Shown here: in pieces, positions 1-8,569 of the stretch | How positions within the stretch are numbered: position 1 is the first letter of the stretch | Layout of the letters: each line of letters starts with the position of its first letter | Source: Porticoccaceae bacterium | GTDB taxonomy: Bacteria; Pseudomonadota; Gammaproteobacteria; Pseudomonadales; Porticoccaceae | Direction of reading: 5' to 3' | DNA: 64,000 nucleotides | Assembly (NCBI GenBank): GCA_021773435.1 | Contig: JAJFKC010000020.1 | Span: 1-64,000, forward strand | Notes under the pieces: generated by a model | Databases searched by the model: none | What the model was told of the DNA's origin: nothing | What the model saw: the letters and a program-made list of their open reading frames with translations, nothing else | Program-made: the position numbers and the translations under genes

Positions 1-57
1 GAGTACTTGTCTCATCATTTTGAGGCGAAGCCCAATGCAGATTTCGAGATTGAGTAA
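1..57 (+). CDS. tnpA: IS200/IS605 transposase TnpA, C-terminal fragment
   Basis: Frame 1 gives 18 residues (beginning EYLSHHFEAKPN) and then TAA at 55-57. The motif EYLxHHFExxPN close to a stop is a recognisable tail of IS200/IS605-group Y1 (HUH) transposases. The catalytic HUH motif and tyrosine lie upstream, outside the window, so whether the gene is intact cannot be judged. The hairpins that follow support the assignment. Confidence 0.65.
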   Translation, partial: EYLSHHFEAKPNADFEIE

Positions 58-131
58 TAGACCGGCAGGGCCGGTATTTGGTGGGACTTTCAGTCCCTCA
101 ATCGAACCCACCGTCTTTTAGACGGTGGTTG
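1..131 (+). mobile_element. IS200/IS605-family element, right end (5' part outside window)
   Basis: The window opens inside a transposase C-terminus, followed by three nested or consecutive perfect inverted repeats: 61-66/70-75 (accggc, gccggt), 83-88/92-97 (gggact, agtccc) and 108-116/120-128 (a 9-bp stem with a ttt loop). Subterminal hairpins without terminal inverted repeats are typical of IS200/IS605 elements, whose TnpA recognises structured single-stranded ends. The exact right boundary is not visible because the left end is missing. It probably lies within the ten or so bases after the last hairpin, next to or overlapping the stop codon of the neighbouring minus-strand gene. Confidence 0.7.
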
Positions 132-1055
132 TTAAGTCAAAAGGAATTGTCGTAACCCAACATCCAGGCTTGAAGGGGACCAACCAGTTGGCAAAACATC
201 AGCGCTGAAAGTTATGTTGCTGTTGTTACCATACGATTCGTCATACCGGACGTTCAGATTTAGGTATAGTATTCGCTCGATTCGCAATACGATTTCGAAG
301 ATGGACGAACACCGAGCACTAACGAGAAAGTATATTTGACTACTGTTTAAACCGGCAGTTTTAGAGCTTATGTGCCGAGCGATAAAATTTCCAATATCAC
401 CTGAAAATACGTAGTCTCTGAGTGTCATAATACGTGCATCAAGAACCGTCACTTGCCCATTCCGCCCATTATGCACCAGATTGCTAATTAGGCCCTGTTG
501 AGTTTTCTGCACCATGGGACCATACACAGAACTGGGCCGGTAAATGGCATATTGATCCTTGGTGAAAGACTCCTGAAGTATCTGCTCCTGTGCTAGTTTT
601 AAACGCCCATAGGGCCTGATGGGTTCTGGAACAGAAGCGTTATTGATCACCCGCTGGCCTTCAAAGAGCCCTCCGGCGGAGCTTATATAGTGAAAGACGA
701 AATTTAGGCAGCCCAGCTTTTTTTTTAACATCTGTGCAAAGCGAGTTGTGTCTAAAAAGGAATCATTTTCTCGGGCGACTTCGGCCTGAGTAGCGTGAAA
801 CCGACCTTTTCCTGCGCTCCAGACAATCGACAATCTTTCAGGGGTTTGTGAATATGCTAAGCACAACGTTTCAATTAATATAAATTTCTTAGCTCTGTTT
901 TCGGAATGCTCCCAGTCAAAATCAACCCTGGCGACTAACTTATAATCAGAATTTATTAAGGAGTTGCGTATTGCCGAACCTAGCATGCCCACACCAAACA
1001 TGAGGACGATGTGAGCACCAGGCTTACTTTCAGGTTTCTTGCCAAGGATTTCCAC
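132..1055 (-). CDS. NAD-dependent epimerase/dehydratase family protein (extended SDR)
   Basis: The protein has 307 residues, a normal length for an extended short-chain dehydrogenase acting on nucleotide sugars. The N-terminus carries a glycine-rich nucleotide-binding turn (FGVGMLGSAI, about residues 20-29). Mid-protein there is YGRLK, matching the YxxxK catalytic motif, after an SSAGG segment, and RPSSVYGP follows as in sugar epimerases. Translation starts at GTG (1053-1055), whose G is shared with the upstream gene's TAG stop, so the two are probably coupled. The gene ends immediately beside the IS200 right-end hairpin, so its last codons or stop may have been altered by that insertion. Substrate unknown; a role in surface polysaccharide synthesis is inferred from its partner. 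Confidence 0.75.
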   Translation of the reverse strand: MEILGKKPESKPGAHIVLMFGVGMLGSAIRNSLINSDYKLVARVDFDWEHSENRAKKFILIETLCLAYSQTPERLSIVWSAGKGRFHATQAEVARENDSFLDTTRFAQMLKKKLGCLNFVFHYISSAGGLFEGQRVINNASVPEPIRPYGRLKLAQEQILQESFTKDQYAIYRPSSVYGPMVQKTQQGLISNLVHNGRNGQVTVLDARIMTLRDYVFSGDIGNFIARHISSKTAGLNSSQIYFLVSARCSSIFEIVLRIERILYLNLNVRYDESYGNNSNITFSADVLPTGWSPSSLDVGLRQFLLT

Positions 1056-2071
1056 TAGCGGCTTAGCTTCGCAATTTCGTCGATCAATTTGGCATCTGAC
1101 GATCGGTTCACGACAAAGAAAGAGGGTTTGCCCTGCAACTGCAGCATACCCATGTGGAGTAATTCAACGAGCAGTCCCAGAATGAAAATGGACGCCCCAC
1201 CGAAGGCCAAAATGACTATCATCAGAGATGCCCAGCCTTCTACTTCTATCAACTGATCACTATAAAACCTGCTGTAAAGCACCGATGCGCCATAACCGAC
1301 AGACGATAATAATGCAATAAAAGCCAGCGAAGTTGTAACCCTCAGAGTTCTGAAACCAGATGTCAAGACTAACCTTTTGGCGTGTTGAATAAGGGTTGTG
1401 AAGCTATAACCGCTTTGTTTGTTTTCTTTATACCGAGAGTCGGATAAATCCATATCGGCGGTGACAATGCGCTCAGTAAACCAGGTAAGGGCAATATCAA
1501 AATAAGTGTATTGGGCGCAAATACTGGATGCAGCGCGCGCAATATCACCGCGAATCAACCTGAAGCTGTTAAAGGAAAGTACAAATTGGTTTCCGGATAT
1601 TTTTGCGATTACGGATTTAGCAAGCTTAGAGAGCATATCTCGATAACCGCCTCCGTGAACGACGGCTTGAGGTCGCGCATAAACGACATCCCCGCTTTTG
1701 GAGCATGCCTCTTTAAGTAACTCTTCTATTTGCTGTGGACGATGCTGCATGTCTTCGTCTAAGGTCGCGACCCAATCGCCTGACGAATAAAGAATTCCAG
1801 CGATAGTTGCGCTATGCTGACCATAATTTCGAGATAGGTCTATTAACCTTATCCAGGAGTGATTGATAGTTAATTTTCGTAGCAATTCAGGGGAGTTGTC
1901 TATTGGCGCATCAAGTACAAAAAGTGCCTCTGTAATCTGCAAATCCAACCCGGCTTCCTGCCAATCATTTCTAAGGTTATCAATTTGAGAAACCAGGTCA
2001 GCCAAATATTGACTGCCAGCATGGACTGGCACCACGATGGAGATGGTAATGGTATTGCTTGGATGTTCCAT
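1055..2071 (-). CDS. Glycosyltransferase family 2, polyprenyl-phosphate sugar transferase (GtrB/DPM1-like)
   Basis: A GT2 domain starts at once (SIVVPVHAGSQYL) and continues with the acidic nucleotide-sugar motif ATLDEDMQH after SGDW. The C-terminal third holds two hydrophobic helices, the layout of GtrB/ArnC/dolichyl-phosphate mannose synthase relatives that load a sugar onto undecaprenyl phosphate at the inner membrane. The reading frame can be extended to a TTG at 2095, but ATG at 2071 is preceded by an AGGG ribosome site at good spacing and puts the GT2 domain at the N-terminus, so I use it (338 aa). It is first in a two-gene minus-strand unit with the SDR gene. Sugar donor and final acceptor unknown. 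Confidence 0.8.
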   Translation of the reverse strand: MEHPSNTITISIVVPVHAGSQYLADLVSQIDNLRNDWQEAGLDLQITEALFVLDAPIDNSPELLRKLTINHSWIRLIDLSRNYGQHSATIAGILYSSGDWVATLDEDMQHRPQQIEELLKEACSKSGDVVYARPQAVVHGGGYRDMLSKLAKSVIAKISGNQFVLSFNSFRLIRGDIARAASSICAQYTYFDIALTWFTERIVTADMDLSDSRYKENKQSGYSFTTLIQHAKRLVLTSGFRTLRVTTSLAFIALLSSVGYGASVLYSRFYSDQLIEVEGWASLMIVILAFGGASIFILGLLVELLHMGMLQLQGKPSFFVVNRSSDAKLIDEIAKLSR

Positions 2072-2390
2072 TTTTACCCTTGCCTCGGAAATCAACTAGA
2101 AAATCACAGGCAGACTCAAGTAACTTATTATTTTGAACCGTCGGATTCAACAGCAGTGTAAATTGGAAGTTGCTTCTAATGCAAAACTTGATTTACAGCA
2201 TTTCGTCAGCGGGAATGTAGTTATTTTATGTTCCAGTTTCAAAGGGTTAGTTCCAGAAATATCTGCATAAAATCAAAGGTGAAAAGAACATTGTGTGGAT
2301 CAATTTCGCAATCAGTTAGAATTGTCCTTATTGATAGATATTCGCTAAAGGGGAGTTGGTTAGTACGCGAAATAAAATCAAAATTTGTGA
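2072..2390 (-). other. Intergenic region, no gene recognised
   Basis: This is an AT-rich stretch between the stop of nadC and the start of the GT2 gene, both on the minus strand. A 70-codon plus-strand reading frame (2228-2440) runs into nadC antisense, lacks a ribosome site and resembles nothing known to me. The region probably holds the promoter of the GT2/SDR pair, but I could not pick convincing -35/-10 boxes. Confidence 0.5.
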
Positions 2391-3239
2391 TCAAAGATTT
2401 CCCAATTGCATCGAATAATCGATACTACGACAGTTTTTAGTTAGCGCGCCCATCGAAATAAATTGAATCGCTAAGTCGTGGTACTGATCGAGACTGCTTG
2501 TGTCAATATTTCCAGAGACCTCTAGTTCTACTTGATTCTGGCGTTGAACCAGGGATGCTTTTTTTATGTCCTCCCGGGAGAAATTGTCCAGCATTACTCT
2601 ATCCGCCTTTGCAATCAGGGCTTGCTCAAATTCCTCGAGTGTCTCGACTTCAACCTCTATTAATTTCCCCGGTGCAATTTGTTTTGCGCGTGACACCGCG
2701 TTGTCTATCCCGCCACAGGCGGTAATGTGATTTTCTTTTATCAGGAAGGCATCATAAAGTCCCAGCCGGTGATTATGACAACCGCCAATTTTGACCGCGT
2801 ATTTTTGGGCAAGTCTCAAGCCAGGTAATGTTTTTCGGGTATCTAAAATTTGGATTTTGGAATGTTCCACTAGCTTAGAATATCGTCGAGACAGCGTAGC
2901 GGTACCTGATAATGTCTGCAAAAAGTTTAAAGCAGTGCGCTCGCCAGTTAGTAAGCACCGTGAATTGCCTTCAAGGCGACACAAGGTTTGGTTTTCTCCA
3001 ATTTCATCGCCATCGGCAACATTCCAATCCAATGTAATGTTGGGGTTTAGTTGACGAAAGACCTCATTGACCCATGGGATACCACATATGACGGCCGGTT
3101 CTCTGCAAATAATAACGGCTTCTGAGAGATTGTCTTCCGGGACCAACAAAGACGTGATATCGCCACTGCCAATGTCTTCCTCTAGTGCTCTAGTGACGTT
3201 TTGTACGATATTTTTTTTCAGTTTGGGATCCAGTTGCAC
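2391..3239 (-). CDS. nadC: Nicotinate-nucleotide pyrophosphorylase (carboxylating), quinolinate phosphoribosyltransferase
   Basis: NadC converts quinolinate and PRPP to nicotinate mononucleotide, CO2 and PPi in de novo NAD synthesis. The family motifs are all present: EEDIGSGDIT near the N-terminus, LTGERTALNFLQ, DTRKTLPGLR, KIGGGCHNHR-like KIGGCHNHRLGLYD, IKENH, VMLDN and LEVSGNI. The frame is open up to a GTG at 3320, but GTG at 3239 has AGAGGG seven bases upstream and gives 282 residues, the usual family length, so that start is chosen. The gene is divergent from the DUF1631 gene. nadC-DUF1631-ampD is an order I know from Pseudomonas. Confidence 0.95.
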   Translation of the reverse strand: MQLDPKLKKNIVQNVTRALEEDIGSGDITSLLVPEDNLSEAVIICREPAVICGIPWVNEVFRQLNPNITLDWNVADGDEIGENQTLCRLEGNSRCLLTGERTALNFLQTLSGTATLSRRYSKLVEHSKIQILDTRKTLPGLRLAQKYAVKIGGCHNHRLGLYDAFLIKENHITACGGIDNAVSRAKQIAPGKLIEVEVETLEEFEQALIAKADRVMLDNFSREDIKKASLVQRQNQVELEVSGNIDTSSLDQYHDLAIQFISMGALTKNCRSIDYSMQLGNL

Positions 3240-3562
3240 ATTCAACCCTCTTAAGTTTGATGGATGATTATAACAACCCTCACAGTTTTCATGGCCAAAT
3301 TGGGCCAGGGAATGACACACTGTTGGATGGTGCCAATAGGGGATTTATAGGGAGATACGTAGCAAAATTCACAAATACTTGCATATATCGTCTATAACCG
3401 GATGAAAAATATAGTTAATTTGATGTATATTGTGTTGGAGGCGCTTACGCGCCGATGTACATGCCTGTGAAATAGATAAATGGGACGAAACTTTCGTTGG
3501 ATAAACAGCACAACAATTTAGCATCACATCGTTCCGTCAGGGGATTAGATCGGAGGCTAGCG

Positions 3563-5866
3563 ATGCCTCTGAAAATGTTGGGAGACAGAACTAACCAATT
3601 CCTTACTGAGCGCGCTTTTTTCATCTTTGATCAAGTTACCGATACATTTTTTGAGCTCGCTGATGGCATGACTGAGGCTAGTCAGCAAACCCAATATTAC
3701 GACGCCATTAAAATACTTAGAGCGGATAAGACTAATGTTCTGAATTTGTGGTTGGACGGCATTTCGGCGGCTTTTAGTGACATAGCTCGCGTTGTTGATT
3801 CGGAAGATAGCGACCAGGCTTATAAAGCCAGTGGAAATTCTTTGTCATTATTAGGCGATGATAATCTGGAGGAGGTTGTTGTCTTTGACAGAATGGTGTC
3901 AGCGGCAAATACCAAAAATCATCAGGACTTGCATTTGCTGGAGCGACGAATAAGTAAACTATTGAATAATCAAATTGCATTTCAACAGTTGCCAATGAGT
4001 CCTGAGTTTATTACCGATCAATTTGCGATTGCGATGCGCGCTTGTGATCTAGCACCACTACCCAAATTATCCTTGCTCGCACTTTATGAGGGGGCTGTAT
4101 TAGATCAGATATCGAATTTGTTGGCCCAATGCAACCAGTTATTAAAAGATTTGGGCGTTTTGCCTGAACTTGGGCCAGAAATGTTCGCGGGAGATGAGAA
4201 CGTTAACTTAGAGTCTACCCTTGGGGGGAGGGATCAAGAATTTAGTTCAAATAACTTGGGGGAGAGTGCTGTAAGTTCACCAATCAGTAGCAGTAGGCAT
4301 CAAAATAGTGGGCACCAAAATTTTCTCGAATCCTTCGAGGACGGGCCTAAGAAAAACCCTGCGCCCGGAGACCAATTTGATGTCTGCCAGGTTGGTCGAG
4401 GTGGGCAAGCTGAGCTGAAATCGCGAAGCCCTCTGATCGTCAATTTTAAAAATGTATTAGTGGAAAAGGAAGTCAATCCCCCGAAAGAGATTAGCCCCAA
4501 ATCTAACGGACACGATCGACTGAGTAGTGAAGAATTACTGGACATATTAAAAAATAATTCTGTCAATGGCTGGGTGATTGATGATCGTCTGGACTCAGAT
4601 GTCGGCAGCTCGGCAAGTCCGGAGAAAGTGGGGGTCAGGGTTCAAATCGAACAGATACTTGCTTCCCAGGGCGATCGATTTAATGGCCTGGATGATATTG
4701 ATCAGGCTATTATTATATTGGTCGACAAATTGTTTCGTCAGGCAGGTAAAAGACAGAATACACCTGAGAAGCTGTCGCCATTGTTGTCGCGTTTAGAGTT
4801 GTTCACCGTTAAATTTGCACTGGCGGATCAATCTTTTTTCGACCTCGAGCAACATCCAGTCAGGCGTTTGCTTAATGAGGTAGCAGTGGCAGCCAACACT
4901 CTGGTTGGCGTAGAAACTTTAGAGAACGATCCTCTGTTTAAAAAACTCGATGAGGTCATAGCCAGGCTCGAATGTGCGGAAACTGATTTAGCTCAACTGA
5001 CCGATCTGTTATCCGATTTTGTCAAATTTACAGAATGGGATCGTCAGCGAATTGGCGTGCTTGAAAGGCGAGCTATGGAAGAAGCGGCGGCTAATGAGAA
5101 GATTGATGCTGCACGCAAAAGTGTTGATGAGCTGCTTGGTTTTCGCTTAATCGGGAACCAATTTGGTTACGCGCTGGTGCATTTTTCAGAAAAAGCCTGG
5201 AGCCACGTCTTGTTTCGGGCGAGACTCAAATATGGATTAGAATCAGATCAATGGGTGCAGGCTGTACACTTACTTGACCAGCTATTAGAGCTGGAGTCAA
5301 TGTCGGAGTTTGATAAGGATTTTTTCGACCGTTTAACCGCTACCCTTACAGAATCCTTGAATGATATTTCTTATGATGATTATGAGAGCCAACGGATGTT
5401 TTCAAATATCCAACAATATTTGTTGGAAGATAAAAACAAAGCTGAAAATATTCATCCGGTTGTTTTTGACAAATACGAAGCTGAGCAGGTTGGTGATTAT
5501 TCATTGCGGGTAACCGTTGAACATATTGATGCCGATTTGCCTGGGGAGGGAGAAGACGTTGACAAAGGCTTGCATGGTTTGATTGATGATAATCTCCTGG
5601 CTGAAATTGATTCTCTTAAAAAGGGTGCCTGGGTTGAACTAAGCGATGAGGAAGGTGGGTGTTCAAAACATTGCCGACTAATTGGTAAAGTTGAGTCTAC
5701 AGGAAAATATGTATTTGGTGATCGCAATGGTCGTAATATATTCGTTGCAAGTCGGAATCATCTGGCAGTAAAAATGAAGGAAGAAAAAATTATCGTGCTC
5801 GATAATTCTCATCTATTTGATGAAGCTTTGTCCAAGATTATTCATGACACCAGAAAAATTGGGTAA
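3563..5866 (+). CDS. DUF1631 family protein
   Basis: This large soluble protein of unknown function has about 767 residues from ATG 3563, which follows GGAGG at six bases. A TTG at 3497 would add 22 residues but has a weaker site. The N-terminal half is alpha-helical (FDQVTDTFFELADGM and onward). Residues about 200-330 are low-complexity and probably disordered, and the central part is helical again. The last 120 residues contain GAWVELSDEEGG, then KYVFGDRNGRNIF, which resembles the beta-barrel PilZ-like tail seen in this family; that is inference. It lies between nadC (divergent) and ampD (same strand, 97 bp downstream). No signal peptide or membrane segment seen. Confidence 0.8.
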   Translation: MPLKMLGDRTNQFLTERAFFIFDQVTDTFFELADGMTEASQQTQYYDAIKILRADKTNVLNLWLDGISAAFSDIARVVDSEDSDQAYKASGNSLSLLGDDNLEEVVVFDRMVSAANTKNHQDLHLLERRISKLLNNQIAFQQLPMSPEFITDQFAIAMRACDLAPLPKLSLLALYEGAVLDQISNLLAQCNQLLKDLGVLPELGPEMFAGDENVNLESTLGGRDQEFSSNNLGESAVSSPISSSRHQNSGHQNFLESFEDGPKKNPAPGDQFDVCQVGRGGQAELKSRSPLIVNFKNVLVEKEVNPPKEISPKSNGHDRLSSEELLDILKNNSVNGWVIDDRLDSDVGSSASPEKVGVRVQIEQILASQGDRFNGLDDIDQAIIILVDKLFRQAGKRQNTPEKLSPLLSRLELFTVKFALADQSFFDLEQHPVRRLLNEVAVAANTLVGVETLENDPLFKKLDEVIARLECAETDLAQLTDLLSDFVKFTEWDRQRIGVLERRAMEEAAANEKIDAARKSVDELLGFRLIGNQFGYALVHFSEKAWSHVLFRARLKYGLESDQWVQAVHLLDQLLELESMSEFDKDFFDRLTATLTESLNDISYDDYESQRMFSNIQQYLLEDKNKAENIHPVVFDKYEAEQVGDYSLRVTVEHIDADLPGEGEDVDKGLHGLIDDNLLAEIDSLKKGAWVELSDEEGGCSKHCRLIGKVESTGKYVFGDRNGRNIFVASRNHLAVKMKEEKIIVLDNSHLFDEALSKIIHDTRKIG

Positions 5867-5963
5867 CAGCGCGCCGGATACCTTTTGCTCGGAGGACAAA
5901 TGTTGCCAGTGTTTGCCCGTAAGACGCCGACAACGAGTCATTCAATATAAGGCATAAATTGTA

Positions 5964-6536
5964 GTGTTTGGAGAAATAGGGGTTGATGGTTGGCTTACCG
6001 CTGTCCGGCATGTGCCGTCAAGGAATTATGATGATCGCCCCGAAAATTGTGATGTGTCGCTTATAGTTATTCACGGGATTAGCTTGCCTCCGGGTGTTTA
6101 TGGCGGCTCCTTTATTGAAGAATTTTTTTGCAATAGATTGAACCCACTGCAGCACCCCTATTTTTCTGAAATTGGTGGCGAGACGGTTTCTGCACATTTA
6201 CTGATAGATAGGCTGGGTGAAGTTGTCCAGTTCGTATCTTTTAACCGCCGCGCATGGCATGCCGGATTGTCGAATTATGAAGGGCGCGATAACTGTAACG
6301 ACTACTCTATTGGCATAGAGCTAGAAGGTGTTGATGATTCACCTTATACGGATGCCCAATACCTGGCATTGATAGGCGTCAGCCAATTATTATTTGGTGC
6401 GTATCCAAATCTCGATGTAATGAGCGTCGTTGGCCATAGCGATATTGCACCAGGTAGAAAGACTGATCCGGGCCCCGCATTTGACTGGTCGCGTTATCAA
6501 GCAAGTTTGCCACTAGACCTTAAACGTTGTCCTTGA
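5964..6536 (+). CDS. ampD: 1,6-anhydro-N-acetylmuramyl-L-alanine amidase AmpD
   Basis: AmpD is a cytoplasmic zinc amidase that removes the stem peptide from anhydro-muropeptides during cell-wall recycling, and so keeps the AmpR inducer low in bacteria that have ampC. In 190 residues the N-acetylmuramyl-L-alanine amidase type 2 fold is evident. H37 (VIHGIS), H158 (VVGHSDIAPGRK) and D168 (KTDPG) fit the zinc ligands, E119 in GIELEG the structural/catalytic acid, and K166 the conserved lysine. GTG 5964 is the only reasonable start, since an in-frame TAA lies just upstream. ampE, its usual partner, does not follow. ampG lies 0.7 kb away on the other strand. Confidence 0.93.
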   Translation: MFGEIGVDGWLTAVRHVPSRNYDDRPENCDVSLIVIHGISLPPGVYGGSFIEEFFCNRLNPLQHPYFSEIGGETVSAHLLIDRLGEVVQFVSFNRRAWHAGLSNYEGRDNCNDYSIGIELEGVDDSPYTDAQYLALIGVSQLLFGAYPNLDVMSVVGHSDIAPGRKTDPGPAFDWSRYQASLPLDLKRCP

Positions 6537-6558
6537 ATATTATCCTTGAACAAAGCGG

Positions 6559-6588
6559 ATGATTGATGAGTTTTCGATCATTATTTTT
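6559..6588 (+). terminator. Possible intrinsic terminator after ampD
   Basis: A seven-pair stem (6559-6565 with 6575-6581, one G-U pair) is followed by a T-rich run (tatttttgg). It sits between convergent ampD and the cobalamin adenosyltransferase gene. The stem is AT-rich and weak, and a wider pairing of agcgga near 6554 with tccgct near 6600 is also possible, so confidence is low. Confidence 0.35.
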
Positions 6589-6670
6589 GGTTGATATGCT
6601 TCCGCTCGAATTGTCTCGTTGGGTGCCAATCCGCCTCGCTCGTCGTTCCCTGCACATTCGGGCCATTGGA

Positions 6671-7222
6671 CTAGCCGCGCTTATGCTCCGGGAGCCAGAC
6701 TATTTCACCGCCGCGATCAACTGAGTTTAGTCGGGCAAGTGTTCGCGCCACCACAAACAAGTAATCGGACAGCCGATTAAGGAACTGCGTTGTAGTTTCA
6801 GGAACAAGCTCGGTTTCGGCCAGCCTCAAGACACCGCGTTCGGCGCGACGACAAACCGCCCGGGTGATATGGGCCTGCGCTGTCGCCGAGTCACCGCCGG
6901 GCAGAATAAATTGTTTTAGAGGCGGCAGGGCCTGGTCAAGATCATTAATCCACTGTTCCAACACTCCGACGTGTTGCTGTTTCATCAGGCTTGTTGCTGT
7001 GTCAGCCAGTGTCGCCCCGAGATCAAACAACTGATGTTGAAGTAATACCAGGTTTGCGGATAGTTTAGTATGAGTCGTCAGGCTTACCAGTTTGCCTAGA
7101 TGCGAATTACATTCATCAACTGTGCCGATGGCCTCGATGCGGACGCTGGTTTTGGATACCCGCGTGCCATCTGCCAGGCCGGTGCTGCCATCGTCGCCGC
7201 TGCGAGTGTAGATTTGCGTCAT
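6671..7222 (-). CDS. PduO-type cob(I)yrinic acid a,c-diamide / cob(I)alamin adenosyltransferase
   Basis: The enzyme transfers the adenosyl group of ATP to cob(I)alamin to make coenzyme B12. The N-terminal signature YTRSGDDGSTGL and the ADGTRVSK segment bind ATP. IGTVDECNSHLG, LPGGDSATAQ, RAVCRRAERG and LNRLSDYLFVVAR are the standard PduO/MMAB motifs around the trimer interface. At 183 residues it is full length. ATG 7222 has AAGGAA eight bases upstream. It follows ampG by 48 bp on the same strand and is probably cotranscribed with it. That pairing has no obvious metabolic logic. Confidence 0.92.
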   Translation of the reverse strand: MTQIYTRSGDDGSTGLADGTRVSKTSVRIEAIGTVDECNSHLGKLVSLTTHTKLSANLVLLQHQLFDLGATLADTATSLMKQQHVGVLEQWINDLDQALPPLKQFILPGGDSATAQAHITRAVCRRAERGVLRLAETELVPETTTQFLNRLSDYLFVVARTLARLNSVDRGGEIVWLPEHKRG

Positions 7223-7270
7223 GCCGTTGTTCCTTCTATATGGATAAGGCCAGGCCAGTGCTCCGGCGAA

Positions 7271-8569
7271 CTATTGATCATTAAACCGCTGCGATTTGTC
7301 AGACTCTATTATCGGGGCGTGCCACGGTGCGACTTTAGGTAGTAATAACATGCCCGGTATTGCAGCCAGGGCGCAGCCGTAAAAAAACAGCTCCCAGCCC
7401 ACGCTCTCGACGATAAAACCCGTACCCGCGTTGGCGATAGTTCTTGGCACTGCGGTCAGAGCCGTTAACAGAGCAAATTGAGTGGCGGCGTGGGCGCGGC
7501 TGGTGCTGCGGGCGATAAACGCTATAAAGGCTGCTGCCCCAAGGCCGACACCAAGATATTCAAAGCCTATCACCAGTGCCAACAACCACAGGCCTTCACC
7601 GACATGGGCCATCAACGCAAAGCCGAAGATGGATATAATCTGCACGCCACCGAATACCCATAAAGCCCGGTTAATGCCTATCTTCACCATTAACAGGCCG
7701 CCCGCTAGACCGCCGAAAATCATCGGCCACAAAGCCGCATTTTTGGCGACTATTCCGATCTCGGATAATTCAAAACCTATATCAATATAGAAAGGTGTAG
7801 ATAGCGCAGTCGCCAGGTTATCGCCGAGTTTGTACAAAAACATAAAGCTCAGGATTAATAGTGCCTGGCGAATGCCATCGCGCTGGAAAAATTCAGCAAA
7901 GGGTTCGACCACCGCATTGCGAAGCGAAGTAGGGGTGGGTTGAGCATGGTCAGGCTCGCCAATTGACAGGGTTAGCGCGAGGCCAACGAACATAAATGCT
8001 GCGGTAATCAGGAACACAGTATTCCAGGGCAGGTGATCCGCTAAAATCAGCGCCAGCGAGCCGGGCACAAGGGTGGAAATACGATAAGCAGCAACGTGAA
8101 TCCCATTACCAAGACCGAGATCAGCATCAGACAATAGCTCACGACGATAGGCGTCGATGGCGATATCCTGCGTGGCACTAAAGAAGGCGATCAACGCGCA
8201 TAGCCAGGCGATGGGCCACAACTGTAGCTGGGTGTCCAGGTAAGGTAGATAGGCGATACAAATGAGCAAAGCCAGCTGAGTTGCCAGCATCCAGCCGCGT
8301 CTTCGGCCAAGAAAAGGCAGTGGATATCTTTCCATCAGGGGTGACCAGAAAAACTTCCAGGTGTAAGGCAGGCCGATCAGCGCAAACAAACCAATCTCTT
8401 TCAGTCCAACGCCTTCCGTGCGCAACCATGCAGGTACTAGCGCGTAAAGCAAAAACAGCGGCATCCCCGATGCGAAGCCGGTAAACACACAGATAAGCAT
8501 GCGGCGGTTAAAAATATTTTCCTGCATGGAAGGACTGATCATAGAAATTAAGCGAGACAGGTGGCGCAT
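7271..8569 (-). CDS. ampG: Muropeptide MFS permease AmpG
   Basis: This inner-membrane MFS transporter is expected to import GlcNAc-anhydroMurNAc peptides for recycling, feeding AmpD. About 430 residues with 12 or so hydrophobic segments. Family signatures are strong: FTGFASGMPL at the start of TM1, WKFFWSPLMER then FLGRRRGW in the first half, SATQDIAIDAYRRE, and KLGDNLATALSTPFY opening the second half. The start is uncertain: TTG 8593, ATG 8569, ATG 8542 and ATG 8527 are all in frame and none has a clear ribosome site. ATG 8569 is used here. The extended C-terminal helices of E. coli AmpG seem to be absent (shorter protein). Confidence 0.9.
   Translation of the reverse strand: MRHLSRLISMISPSMQENIFNRRMLICVFTGFASGMPLFLLYALVPAWLRTEGVGLKEIGLFALIGLPYTWKFFWSPLMERYPLPFLGRRRGWMLATQLALLICIAYLPYLDTQLQLWPIAWLCALIAFFSATQDIAIDAYRRELLSDADLGLGNGIHVAAYRISTLVPGSLALILADHLPWNTVFLITAAFMFVGLALTLSIGEPDHAQPTPTSLRNAVVEPFAEFFQRDGIRQALLILSFMFLYKLGDNLATALSTPFYIDIGFELSEIGIVAKNAALWPMIFGGLAGGLLMVKIGINRALWVFGGVQIISIFGFALMAHVGEGLWLLALVIGFEYLGVGLGAAAFIAFIARSTSRAHAATQFALLTALTAVPRTIANAGTGFIVESVGWELFFYGCALAAIPGMLLLPKVAPWHAPIIESDKSQRFNDQ

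Noticed and set aside
2228-2440. 70-codon plus-strand frame between the GT2 gene and nadC
   Set aside because: AT-rich, no ribosome site, runs into nadC antisense, no recognised family. I also looked for a pilA gene expected near nadC in Pseudomonas and found none.
6566-6724. 52-codon frame after ampD that might be an ampE remnant
   Set aside because: Its few hydrophobic residues do not match AmpE convincingly, and its 3' part is antisense to the adenosyltransferase gene.
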